Positions 10,761 through 24,250 of a stretch of DNA of 64,000 bases are shown in pieces. Numbering within the stretch: the stretch's first letter is position 1; the number at the start of each line of letters is the position of its first letter. The position numbers and the translations under genes were made by a program. The DNA is from Arachis hypogaea (taxonomy: Eukaryota; Streptophyta; Magnoliopsida; Fabales; Fabaceae), in the NCBI RefSeq assembly GCF_003086295.3, contig NC_092052.1, positions 76,388,687-76,452,686 of the forward strand, given 5' to 3'. The notes beneath the pieces are model-generated. The model did no database searches and was not told the origin of the DNA. It saw nothing but the letters and a program-made list of their open reading frames with translations.

Positions 10761-13700
10761 CCTAGAAAACCTAAAAAATCCAAGAAAACCCTGAAAACCC
10801 TAAAAACTATAAAATATCCTAGAAACCGTAGAAACCCAAGAAAACTCTAAAAAACCTGAAATCGTAGAAACTCCTAAAAACCTAGAAAACCTAAAAACCT
10901 TAAAAATCATGAAAAACCCTAAAAACCCTAAAAGCCTTAAAAACCCTAGAAAACTATAAAAAATCCTAAAAACCGTAGAAAACCTAGAAAACTCTAAAAA
11001 ACCCTGAAAAACTGTAAAAATTCTAGAAAACCCTAAAAAGCATAGAAAATCCAAAAAAATCCTAAAAATTCTAGAAACCCCGAAAAAATCCTAGAAAACC
11101 ATAAAAAATGCTAAAAATCCTACATAACCCTAAAAACAATGGAAACCCTAAAACCCCTAGAAAATCCTAAAAACCCTAAAAAATCCAGAAAAACTCGAGA
11201 AAACTCTAAAAAACTCTAAAAACCTAGAAAAATCTAGAAAACCCTAAAAATCCTAGAAAACCCTAAAAATCCTAAAACACATAGAAAACCTGAAAAACCC
11301 TAAAACCCTTAAAACCCTACAAAATCCTAAAAACCCTAGAAAACTTTTAAAAACTCGAGAAAATCCTAGAAAACCCTAAAAAATCCAAGAAAACCCTGAA
11401 AACCCTAAAAAACTATAAAATATCCTAGAAACCGTAGAAAACCCAAGAAAACTCTTAAAAAAACCCTGAAAATCGTAGAAACTCCTAAAACCTAGAAAAC
11501 CCTAAAAACCTTAAAAATTCATGAAAACCCTAAAACCCTAAAAGCCCTTAAAACCTAGAAAACTATAAAAAATCCTAAAAACCGTAGAAAACCTAGAAAA
11601 CTCTAAAAAACCCTGAAAAACTGTAAAAATTCTAGAAAACCCTAAAAAGCATAGAAAATCCAAAAAAAATCCTAAAAATTCTAGAAACCCCGAAAAATCC
11701 TAGAAAACCATAAAAAATGCTAAAAATCCTACATAACCCTAAAAACAATGGAAACCCCTAAAACCCCTAGAAAATCCTAAAAACCCTAAAAAATCCAGAA
11801 AAACTCGAGAAAACTCTAAAAACTCTAAAAACCCTAGAAAAATCTAGAAAACCTAAAAATCCTAGAAAACCCTAAAAATCCTAAAACACATAGAAAACCT
11901 TGAAAAACCCTAAAACCCTTAAAACCCTACAAAATCCTAAAAACCCTAGAAAACTTTAAAAACTCGAGAAAATCCTAGAAAACCCTAAAAAATCCAAGAA
12001 AACCCTGAAAACCCTAAAAACTATAAATATCCTAGAAACCGTAGAAAACCCAAGAAAACTCTTAAAAAACCCTGAAAATCGTAGAAACTCCTAAAACCTA
12101 GAAAACCCTAAAAAACCTTAAAAATTCATGAAAACCTAAAAACCCTAAAAGCCTTAAAAACCCTAGAAAACTATAAAAAATCCTAAAAACCGTAGATAGA
12201 AAACCTAAAAAACTCTAAAAAACCATGAAAAAACTGTAAAAATTCTAGAAAACCCTAAAAAGCATAGAAAATCAAAAAAATCCTAAAAATTCTAGAAACC
12301 CCGAAAAAATCCTAGAAAACCATAAAAAATGCTAAAATCCTACATAACCCTAAAAACAATGGAAAAAACCCCTAGAAAATCCTAAAAACCCTAAAAAATC
12401 CAGAAAAACTCGAGAAAACTCTAAAACTCTAAAAACCCTAGAAAAATCTAGAAAACCCTAAAAATCCTAGAAAACCCTAAAAATCCTAAAACACATAGAA
12501 AACCTAGAAAAACCCTAAAACCCTTAAAACCCTACAAAATCCTAAAAACCCTAGAAAACTTTAAAAACTCGAGAAAATCCTAGAAAACCCTAAAAAATCC
12601 AAGAAAACCCTGAAAACCCTAAAAAACTATAAAATATCCTAGAAACCGTAGAAAACCCAAGAAAACTCTAAAAAAACCCTGAAAATCGTAGAAACTCCTA
12701 AAACCTAGAAAACCCTAAAAAACCTTAAAAATTCATGAAAACCCTAAAACCCTAAAAGCCCTTAAAAACCCTAGAAAACTATAAAAAATCCTAAAAACCG
12801 TAGAAAACCTAGAAAACTCTAAAAAACCCTGAAAAACTGTAAAAATTCTAGAAAACCCTAAAAAGCATAGAAAATCCAAAAAAAATCCTAAAAATTCTAG
12901 AAACCCCGAAAAATCCTAGAAAACCATAAAAATGCTAAAAATCCTACATAACCCTAAAAACAATGGAAACCCCCTAGAAAATCCTAAAAAACCCTAAAAA
13001 ATCCAGAAAAACTCGAGAAAACTCTAAAAAACTCTAAAAACTCTAGAAAAATCTAGAAAACCCTAAAAATCCTAGAAAACCCTAAAAATCCTAAAACACA
13101 TAGAAAACCTTGAAAAACCCTAAAACCCTTAAAACCCTACAAAATCCTAAAAACCCTAGAAAACTTTTAAAAACTCGAGAAAATCCTAGAAAACCCTAAA
13201 AAATCCAAGAAAACCCTGAAAACCCTAAAAAAACTATAAAATATCCTAGAAACCGTAGAAAACCCAAGAAAACTCTTAAAAAACCCTGAAAATCGTAGAA
13301 ACTCCTAAAAACCTAGAAAACCCTAAAAAACCTTAAAAATTCATGAAAACCCTAAAAACCCTAAAAGCCCTTAAAAACCCTAGAAAACTATAAAAAATCC
13401 TAAAAACCGTAGAAAACCTAGAAAACTCTAAAAAACCCTGAAAAACTGTAAAAATTCTAGAAAACCCTAAAAAGCATAGAAAATCCAAAAAAAATCCTAA
13501 AAATTCTAGAAACCCCGAAAAAATCCTAGAAAACCATAAAAAATGCTAAAAATCCTACATAACCCTAAAAACAATGGAAACCCTAAAACCCCTAGAAAAT
13601 CCTAAAAACCCTAAAAAATCCAGAAAAACTCGAGAAAACTCTAAAAACTCTAAAAACCCTAGAAAAATCTAGAAAACCCTAAAAATCCTAGAAAACCCTA

Positions 13701-16700
13701 AAAATCCTAAAACACATAGAAAACCTTGAAAAACCCTAAAACCCTTAAAACCCTACAAAATCCTAAAAACCCTAGAAAACTTTTAAAAACTCGAAAAATC
13801 CTAGAAAACCCTAAAAAATCCAAGAAAACCCTGAAAACCCTAAAAAACTATAAAATATCCTAGAAACCGTAGAAAACCCAAGAAAACTCTAAAAAACCCT
13901 GAAAATCGTAGAAACTCCTAAAAACCTAGAAAACCCTAAAAAACCTTAAAAATTCATGAAAACCCTAAAAACCCTAAAAGCCCTTAAAAACCCTAGAAAA
14001 CTATAAAAAATCCTAAAAACCGTAGAAAACCTAGAAAACTCTAAAAAACCCTGAAAAACTTAAAAAACCTAGAAAACCTAAACTGTAAAAATTCTAGAAA
14101 ACCCTAAAAAGCATAGAAAATCCAAAAAAATCCTAAAAATTCTAGAAACCCCGAAAAAATCCTAGAAAACCATAAAAAATGCTAAAAATCCTACATAACC
14201 CTAAAAACAATGGAAAAAACCCCTAGAAAATCCTAAAAACCCTAAAAAATCCAGAAAAACTCGAGAAAACTCTAAAACTCTAAAACCTAGAAAAATCTAG
14301 AAAACCCTAAAAATCCTAGAAAACCCTAAAAATCCTAAAACACATAGAAAACCTAGAAAAACCCTAAAACCCTTAAAACCCTACAAAATCCTAAAAACCC
14401 TAGAAAACTTTTAAAAACTCGAGAAAATCCTAGAAAACCCTAAAAAATCCAAGAAACCCTGAAAACCCTAAAAAACTATAAAATATCCTAGAAACCGTAG
14501 AAAACCCAAGAAAACTCTAAAAAACCCTGAAAATCGTAGAAACTCCTAAAAACCTAGAAAACCCTAAAAAACCTTAAAAATTCATGAAAACCCTAAAAAC
14601 CCTAAAAGCCCTTAAAAACCCTAGAAAACTATAAAAAATCCTAAAAACCGTAGAAAACCTAGAAAACTCTAAAAAACCCTGAAAAACTGTAAAAATTCTA
14701 GAAAACCCTAAAAAGCATAGAAAATCCAAAAAAAATCCTAAAAATTCTAGAAACCCCGAAAAAATCCTAGAAAACCATAAAAAATGCTAAAAATCCTACA
14801 TAACCCTAAAAACAATGGAAACCCCTAAAACCCCTAGAAAATCCTAAAAACCCTAAAAAATCCAGAAAAACTCGAGAAAACTCTAAAAAACTCTAAAAAC
14901 TCTAGAAAAATCTAGAAAACCTAAAAATCCTAGAAACCCTAAAAATCCTAAAACACATAGAAAACCTTGAAAAACCCTAAAACCCTTAAAACCCTACAAA
15001 ATCCTAAAAACCCTAGAAAACTTTTAAAAACTCGAGAAAATCCTAGAAAACCCTAAAAAATCCAAGAAAACCCTGAAAACCCTAAAAAACTATAAAATAT
15101 CCTAGAAACCGTAGAAAACCCAAGAAAACTCTTAAAAAACCCTGAAAATCGTAGAAACTCCTAAAAACCTAGAAAACCCTAAAAAACCTTAAAAATTCAT
15201 GAAAACCCTAAAAACCCTAAAAGCCCTTAAAAACCCTAGAAAACTATAAAAAATCCTAAAAACCGTAGAAAACCTAGAAAACTCTAAAAAACCCTGAAAA
15301 ACTAAAAAAAAAACTGTAAAAATTCTAGAAAACCCTAAAAAGCATAGAAAATCAAAAAAAATCCTAAAAATTCTAGAAACCCCGAAAAAATCCTAGAAAA
15401 CCATAAAAAATGCTAAAAATCCTACATAACCCTAAAAACAATGGAAAAACCCCTAGAAAATCCTAAAAACCCTAAAAAATCCAGAAAAACTCGAGAAAAC
15501 TCTAAAAACTCTAAAAACCCTAGAAAAATCTAGAAAACCCTAAAAATCCTAGAAAACCCTAAAAATCCTAAAACACATAGAAAACCTGAAAAACCCTAAA
15601 ACCCTTAAAACCCTACAAAATCCTAAAAACCCTAGAAAACTTTAAAACTCGAGAAAATCCTAGAAAACCCTAAAAAATCCAAGAAAACCCTGAAAACCCT
15701 AAAAAACTATAAAATATCCTAGAAACCGTAGAAAACCCAAGAAAACTCTAAAAAACCCTGAAAATCGTAGAAACTCCTAAAAACCTAGAAAACCCTAAAA
15801 AACCTTAAAAATTCATGAAAACCCTAAAAACCCTAAAAGCCCTTAAAAACCCTAGAAAACTATAAAAAATCCTAAAAACCGTAGAAAACCTAGAAAACTC
15901 TAAAAAACCCTGAAAAACTAAAAAAACCTGAAAACTGTAAAAATTCTAGAAAACCCTAAAAAGCATAGAAAATCAAAAAAAATCCTAAAAATTCTAGAAA
16001 CCCCGAAAAAATCCTAGAAAACCATAAAAAATGCTAAAAATCCTACATAACCCTAAAAACAATGGAAAAAACCCCTAGAAAATCCTAAAAACCCTAAAAA
16101 ATCCAGAAAAACTCGAGAAAACTCTAAAAAACTCTAAAAACCCTAGAAAAATCTAGAAAACCCTAAAAATCCTAGAAAACCCTAAAAATCCTAAAACACA
16201 TAGAAAACCTAGAAAAACCCTAAAACCCTTAAAACCCTACAAAATCCTAAAAACCCTAGAAAACTTTTAAAAACTCGAGAAAATCCTAGAAAACCCTAAA
16301 AAATCCAAGAAAACCCTGAAAACCCTAAAAAACTATAAAATATCCTAGAAACCGTAGAAAACCCAAGAAAACTCTAAAAAACCCTGAAAATCGTAGAAAC
16401 TCCTAAAAACCTAGAAAACCCTAAAAAACCTTAAAAATTCATGAAAACCCTAAAAACCCTAAAAGCCCTTAAAAACCCTAGAAAACTATAAAAAATCCTA
16501 AAAACCGTAGAAAACCTAGAAAACTCTAAAAAACCCTGAAAAACTGTAAAAATTCTAGAAAACCCTAAAAAGCATAGAAAATCCAAAAAAAATCCTAAAA
16601 ATTCTAGAAACCCCGAAAAAATCCTAGAAAACCATAAAAAATGCTAAAAATCCTACATAACCCTAAAACAATGGAAACCCCTAAAACCCTAGAAAATCCT

Positions 16701-18179
16701 AAAAACCCTAAAAAATCCAGAAAAACTCGAGAAAACTCTAAAAAACTCTAAAAACTCTAGAAAAATCTAGAAAACCCTAAAAATCCTAGAAAACCCTAAA
16801 AATCCTAAAACACATAGAAAACCTTGAAAAACCCTAAAACCCTTAAAACCCTACAAAATCCTAAAAACCCTAGAAAACTTTTAAAAACTCGAGAAAATCC
16901 TAGAAAACCCTAAAAAATCCAAGAAAACCCTGAAAACCCTAAAAAACTATAAAATATCCTAGAAACCGTAGAAAACCCAAGAAAACTCTTAAAAAACCCT
17001 GAAAATCGTAGAAACTCCTAAAAACCTAGAAAACCCTAAAAACCTTAAAAATTCATGAAAACCCTAAAAACCCTAAAAGCCCTTAAAAACCCTAGAAAAC
17101 TATAAAAAATCCTAAAAACCGTAGAAAACCTAGAAAACTCTAAAAAACCCTGAAAAACTGTAAAAATTCTAGAAAACCCTAAAAAGCATAGAAAATCCAA
17201 AAAAAATCCTAAAAATTCTAGAAACCCCGAAAAAATCCTAGAAAACCATAAAAAATGCTAAAAATCCTACATAACCCTAAAAACAATGGAAACCCCTAAA
17301 ACCCCTAGAAAATCCTAAAAACCCTAAAAAATCCAGAAAAACTCGAGAAAACTCTAAAAACTCTAAAAACCCTAGAAAAATCTAGAAAACCCTAAAAATC
17401 CTAGAAAACCCTAAAAATCCTAAAACACATAGAAAACCTTGAAAAACCCTAAAACCCTTAAAACCCTACAAAATCCTAAAAACCCTAGAAAACTTTTAAA
17501 AACTCGAGAAAATCCTAGAAAACCCTAAAAAATCCAAGAAAACCCTGAAAACCCTAAAAAAACTATAAAATATCCTAGAAACCGTAGAAAACCCAAGAAA
17601 ACTCTTAAAAAACCCTGAAAATCGTAGAAACTCCTAAAACCCTAGAAAACCCTAAAAAACCTTAAAAATTCATGAAAACCCTAAAAACCCTAAAAGCCCT
17701 TAAAAACCCTAGAAAACTATAAAAAATCCTAAAAACCGTAGAAAACCTAGAAAACTCTAAAAAACCCTGAAAAACTTAAAAAACCATAGAAAACCCTGAA
17801 AACTGTAAAAATTCTAGAAAACCCTAAAAAGCATAGAAAATTCAAAAAAAATCCTAAAAATTCTAGAAACCCCGAAAAAATCCTAGAAAACCATAAAAAA
17901 TGCTAAAAATCCTACATAACCCTAAAAACAATGGAAAAACCCCTAGAAAATCCTAAAAACCCTAAAAAATCCAGAAAAACTCGAGAAAACTCTAAAACTC
18001 TAAAAACCCTAGAAAAATCTAGAAAACCCTAAAAATCCTAGAAAATCCTAAAAATCCTAAAACACATAGAAAACCTAGAAAAACCCTAAAACCCTTAAAA
18101 CCCTACAAAATCCTAAAAACCCTAGAAAACTTTTAAAACTCGAAAAAATCCTAGAAAACCCTAAAAAATCCAAGAAAAC

Positions 18180-19260
18180 CTAAAAACCTGAAAACCCTAA
18201 AAACTATAAAATATCTAGAAACCGTAGAAAACCCAAGAAAACTCTAAAAAAACCCTGAAAATCTAAAACCCTAAAAACCTAGAAAACCTAAAAAACCTTA
18301 AAAATTCATGAAAACCCTAAAAACCTAAAAGCCTTAAAAACCCTAGAAAACTATAAAAAATCCTAAAAACCGTAGAAAACTAAAAACTAAAAACCTGAAA
18401 AACTAAAAAAACCCTAAAAAAACTGTAAAAATTCTAGAAAACCCTAAAAACATAAAACCAAAAAAATCCTAAAAATTCTAGAAACCCCGAAAAATCATAG
18501 AAAACCATAAAAAATGCTAAAAATCCTACATAACCCTAAAAACAATGGAAACCCCTAAAACCCTAGAAAATCCTAAAAACCCTAAAAAATCCTAAAAAAC
18601 ATAAAAATCTAGAAAACCCTAAAAAACCTAGAAAACAATTAAAAAAACCCTAAACACCGTAGAAATTCCTAAAAAATTCTAAAAACCCTAGAAAATCATG
18701 AGAAACCCTAGAAAACTCTAAAAAACATAAAAACTCTAGAAAAAACTCTTGAAAAACCTAGAAAACTCTAAAAAATCCTAGAGAACTCTAGAAACCATAA
18801 AAACAAAAAAATCCAAAAAATCAGAAAACTAAAAAACTCTAAAAACCCTAGAAAACTCCAGAAAACCTAAAAATCCTAAAAACTAAAAACCTAAAAACCT
18901 AGAAAACTTAAAAAACCCTAAAACCCTACAAAATCCTAAAAACCCTAGAAAATTTTAAAAACTCGAAAAATCCTAGAAAACCCTAAAAAACCAAGAAAAC
19001 CCTAAAAACCTGAAAACCTAGAAAACTAAAAACCTAAAACCAGAAAAACCAAAAAACTCTAAAAACCCTGAAAAATCCTAGAAAACTGCTAAAAACCTAG
19101 AAAACCCTAAAAACCTTAAAAATCATGAAAACCCTAAAAACCCTAAAACCTAAAACCCTAGAAAACTATAAAAAAAAAATCCTAAAAACCGTAGAAAACC
19201 TAGAAAACTCTAAAAAACCCTGAAAAACCTAAAAAACCATAGAAACCCTGAAAACTGTAA
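18180..19260. repeat. Second noisy zone and degraded divergent block
   Basis: Many small losses again, and the ACACATAG landmark is lost for more than one unit. It overlaps the first, poorest copy of the divergent block (AATTAAAAAAACCC, ATCATGAGAAACC). Confidence 0.55.
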
Positions 19261-22200
19261 AATTCTAGAAAACCCTAAAAAACCTTAAAAATTCATGAAA
19301 ACCCTAAAAACCCTAAAAGCCCTTAAAAACCCTAGAAAACTATAAAAAATCCTAAAAACCGTAGAAAACCTAGAAAACTCTAAAAAACCCTGAAAAACTG
19401 TAAAAATTCTAGAAAACCCTAAAAAGCATAGAAAATCCAAAAAAAATCCTAAAAATTCTAGAAACCCCGAAAAAATCCTAGAAAACCATAAAAAATGCTA
19501 AAAATCCTACATAACCCTAAAAACAATGGAACCCCTAAAACCCCTAGAAAATCCTAAAAACCCTAAAAAATCCAGAAAAACTCGAGAAAACTCTAAAAAA
19601 CTCTAAAAACCCTAGAAAAATCTAGAAAACCCTAAAAATCCTAGAAAACCCTAAAAATCCTAAAACACATAGAAAACCTTGAAAAACCCTAAAACCCTTA
19701 AAACCCTACAAAATCCTAAAAACCCTAGAAAACTTTTAAAATCTCGAAAAAATCCTAGAAAACCCTAAAAAATCCAAGAAAACCCTAAAAACCCTGAAAA
19801 CCCTAGAAAACTATAAAATATCCTAGAAACCGTAGAAAACCCAAGAAAACTCTAAAAAACCCTGAAAATCCTAGAAACCCCTAAAAACCTAGAAAACCGT
19901 AAAAAACCTTAAAAATTCATGAAAACCCTAAAAACGCTAAAAGCTCTTCAAAACCCTAGAAAACTATAAAAAATCCGAAAAACCGTAGAAAACCTAGAAA
20001 ACTCTAAAAAACCCTGAAAAACCTAAAAAAACCCTAGAAAACTGTAAAAATTCTAGAAAACCCTAAAAACCATAGAAAACCCAAAAAAATCCTAAAAATT
20101 CTAGAAACCCCGAAAAATCCTAGAAAACCATAAAAAATGCTAAAAATCCTACATAACCCTAAAAACAATGGAAACCCCTAAAACCCCTAGAAAATCCTAA
20201 AAACCCTAAAAAATCCAGAAAAACTCGAGAAAACTCTAAAAAACTCTAAAAACTCTAGAAAAATCTAGAAAACCATAAAAATCCTAGAAAACCCTAAAAA
20301 TCCTAAAACACATAGAAAACCTTGAAAAACCCTAAAACCCTTAAAACCCTACAAAATCCTAAAAACCCTAGAAAACTTTTAAAAACTCGAGAAAATCCTA
20401 GAAAACCCTAAAAAATCCAAGAAAACCCTGAAAACCCTAAAAAACTATAAAATATCCTAGAAACCGTAGAAAACCCAAGAAAACTCTTAAAAAACCCTGA
20501 AAATCGTAGAAACTCCTAAAACCCTAGAAAACCCTAAAAAACCTTAAAAATTCATGAAAACCCTAAAAACCCTAAAAGCCCTTAAAAACCCTAGAAAACT
20601 ATAAAAAATCCTAAAAACCGTAGAAAACCTAGAAAACTCTAAAAAACCCTGAAAAACTTAAAAAACCATAGAAAACCCTGAAAACTGTAAAAATTCTAGA
20701 AAACCCTAAAAAGCATAGAAAATTCAAAAAAAATCCTAAAAATTCTAGAAACCCCGAAAAAATCCTAGAAAACCATAAAAAATGCTAAAAATCCTACATA
20801 ACCCTAAAAACAATGGAAAAACCCCTAGAAAATCCTAAAAACCCTAAAAAATCCAGAAAAACTCGAGAAAACTCTAAAACTCTAAAAACCCTAGAAAAAT
20901 CTAGAAAACCCTAAAAATCCTAGAAAACCCTAAAAATCCTAAAACACATAGAAAACCTAGAAAAACCCTAAAACCCTTAAAACCCTACAAAATCCTAAAA
21001 ACCCTAGAAAACTTTTAAAAACTCGAGAAAATCCTAGAAAACCCTAAAAAATCCAAGAAAACCCTGAAAACCCTAAAAAACTATAAAATATCCTAGAAAC
21101 CGTAGAAAACCCAAGAAAACTCTAAAAAAACCTTGAAAATCGTAGAAACTCCTAAAAACCTAGAAAACCCTAAAAAACCTTAAAAATTCATGAAAACCCT
21201 AAAAACCCTAAAAGCCCTTAAAAACCCTAGAAAACTATAAAAAATCCTAAAAACCGTAGAAAACCTAGAAAACTCTAAAAAACCCTGAAAAACTGTAAAA
21301 ATTCTAGAAAACCCTAAAAAGCATAGAAAATCCAAAAAAAATCCTAAAAATTCTAGAAACCCCGAAAAAATCCTAGAAAACCATAAAAAATGCTAAAAAT
21401 CCTACATAACCCTAAAAACAATGGAAACCCCTAAAACCCCTAGAAAATCCTAAAAACCCTAAAAAATCCAGAAAAACTCGAGAAAACTCTAAAAACTCTA
21501 AAAACTCTAGAAAAATCTAGAAAACCATAAAAATCCTAGAAAACCCTAAAAATCCTAAAACACATAGAAAACCTTGAAAAACCCTAAAACCCTTAAAACC
21601 CTACAAAATCCTAAAAACCCTAGAAAACTTTTAAAAACTCGAGAAAATCCTAGAAAACCCTAAAAAATCCAAGAAAACCCTGAAAACCCTAAAAAACTAT
21701 AAAATATCCTAGAAACCGTAGAAAACCCAAGAAAACTCTTAAAAAACCCTGAAAATCGTAGAAACTCCTAAAACCCTAGAAAACCCTAAAAAACCTTAAA
21801 AATTCATGAAAACCCTAAAAACCCTAAAAGCCCTTAAAAACCCTAGAAAACTATAAAAAATCCTAAAAACCGTAGAAAACCTAGAAAACTCTAAAAAACC
21901 CTGAAAAACTTAAAAAACCATAGAAAACCCTGAAAACTGTAAAAATTCTAGAAAACCCTAAAAAGCATAGAAAATTCAAAAAAAATCCTAAAAATTCTAG
22001 AAACCCCGAAAAAATCCTAGAAAACCATAAAAAATGCTAAAAATCCTACATAACCCTAAAAACAATGGAAACCCCTAAAACCCCTAGAAAATCCTAAAAA
22101 CCCTAAAAAATCCAGAAAAACTCGAGAAAACTCTAAAAAACTCTAAAAACTCTAGAAAAATCTAGAAAACCATAAAAATCCTAGAAAACCCTAAAAATCC

Positions 22201-24009
22201 TAAAACACATAGAAAACCTTGAAAAACCCTAAAACCCTTAAAACCCTACAAAATCCTAAAAACCCTAGAAAACTTTTAAAAACTCGAGAAAATCCTAGAA
22301 AACCCTAAAAAACCAAGAAAACCCTGAAAACCCTAAAAAACTATAAAATATCCTAGAAACCGTAGAAAACCCAAGAAAACTCTTAAAAAACCCTGAAAAT
22401 CGTAGAAACTCCTAAAAACCTAGAAAACCCTAAAAAACCTTAAAAATTCATGAAAACCCTAAAAACCCTAAAAGCCCTTAAAAACCCTAGAAAACTATAA
22501 AAAATCCTAAAAACCGTAGAAAACCTAGAAAACTCTAAAAAACCCTGAAAAACTGTAAAAATTCTAGAAAACCCTAAAAAGCATAGAAAATCCAAAAAAA
22601 ATCCTAAAAATTCTAGAAACCCCGAAAAAATCCTAGAAAACCATAAAAAATGCTAAAAATCCTACATAACCCTAAAAACAATGGAAACCCCTAAAACCCC
22701 TAGAAAATCCTAAAAACCCTAAAAAATCCAGAAAAACTCGAGAAAACTCTAAAAAACTCTAAAAACCCTAGAAAAATCTAGAAAACCCTAAAAATCCTAG
22801 AAAACCCTAAAAATCCTAAAACACATAGAAAACCTTGAAAAACCCTAAAACCCTTAAAACCCTACAAAATCCTAAAAACCCTAGAAAACTTTTAAAAACT
22901 CGAGAAAATCCTAGAAAACCCTAAAAAATCCAAGAAAACCCTGAAAACCCTAAAAAACTATAAAATATCCTAGAAACCGTAGAAAACCCAAGAAAACTCT
23001 TAAAAAACCCTGAAAATCGTAGAAACTCCTAAAACCCTAGAAAACCCTAAAAAACCTTAAAAATTCATGAAAACCCTAAAAACCCTAAAAGCCCTTAAAA
23101 ACCCTAGAAAACTATAAAAAATCCTAAAAACCGTAGAAAACCTAGAAAACTCTAAAAAACCCTGAAAAACTTAAAAAACCATAGAAAACCCTGAAAACTG
23201 TAAAAATTCTAGAAAACCCTAAAAAGCATAGAAAATTCAAAAAAAATCCTAAAAATTCTAGAAACCCCGAAAAAATCCTAGAAAACCATAAAAAATGCTA
23301 AAAATCCTACATAACCCTAAAAACAATGGAAAAACCCCTAGAAAATCCTAAAAACCCTAAAAAATCCAGAAAAACTCGAGAAAACTCTAAAACTCTAAAA
23401 ACCCTAGAAAAATCTAGAAAACCCTAAAAATCCTAGAAAATCCTAAAAATCCTAAAACACATAGAAAACCTAGAAAAACCCTAAAACCCTTAAAACCCTA
23501 CAAAATCCTAAAAACCCTAGAAAACTTTTAAAATCTCGAAAAAATCCTAGAAAACCCTAAAAAATCCAAGAAAATCCTAAAAACCCTGAAAACCCTAGAA
23601 AACTATAAAATATCCTAGAAACCGTAGAAAACCCAAGAAAACTCTAAAAAAACCCTGAAAATCCTAAAAACCCCTAAAAACCTAGAAAACCCTAAAAAAC
23701 CTTAAAAATTCATGAAAACCCTAAAAACGCTAAAAGCCCTTAAAAACCCTAGAAAACTATAAAAAATCCTAAAAACCGTAGAAAACCTAGAAAACTCTAA
23801 AAAACCCTGAAAAACCTAAAAAAACCCTAGAAAACCCTGAAAACTGTAAAAATTCTAGAAAACCCTAAAAACCATAGAAAACCCAAAAAAATCCTAAAAA
23901 TTCTAGAAACCCCGAAAAATCATAGAAAACCATAAAAAATGCTAAAAATCCTACATAACCCTAAAAACAATGGAAACCCCTAAAACCCCTAGAAAATCCT
24001 AAAAACCCT

Positions 24010-24250
24010 AAAAAATCCTAAAAGAACATAAAAATTCTAGAAAACCCTAAAAAAACCTAGAAAACAATTAAAAAAACCCTAAACACCGTAGAAATTCCTA
24101 AAAAATTCTAAAAACCCTAGAAAATCATGAGAAACCCTAGAAAACTCTAAAAAACATAAAAACTCTAGAAAAAACTCTTGAAAAACCTAGAAAACTCTAA
24201 AAAATCCTAGAGAACTCTAGAATACCATAAAAACAAAAAAAAATCCAGAA
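24010..24250. repeat. Divergent block inside the array, copy 2
   Basis: Marked by GAACATAAAAATTC, AACAATTAAAAAAACCC, CACCGTAGAAATTCC and ATCATGAGAAACC. It replaces the normal end of a unit and recurs at 26950 and 29250 with near identity. Confidence 0.8.

Noticed and set aside
10800..11054. 84-codon minus-strand frame rich in F, L, S and G in the telomere-like array
   Set aside because: It is a translation of TTTTCTAGGGTTTTT-type repeats and does not persist in other units.
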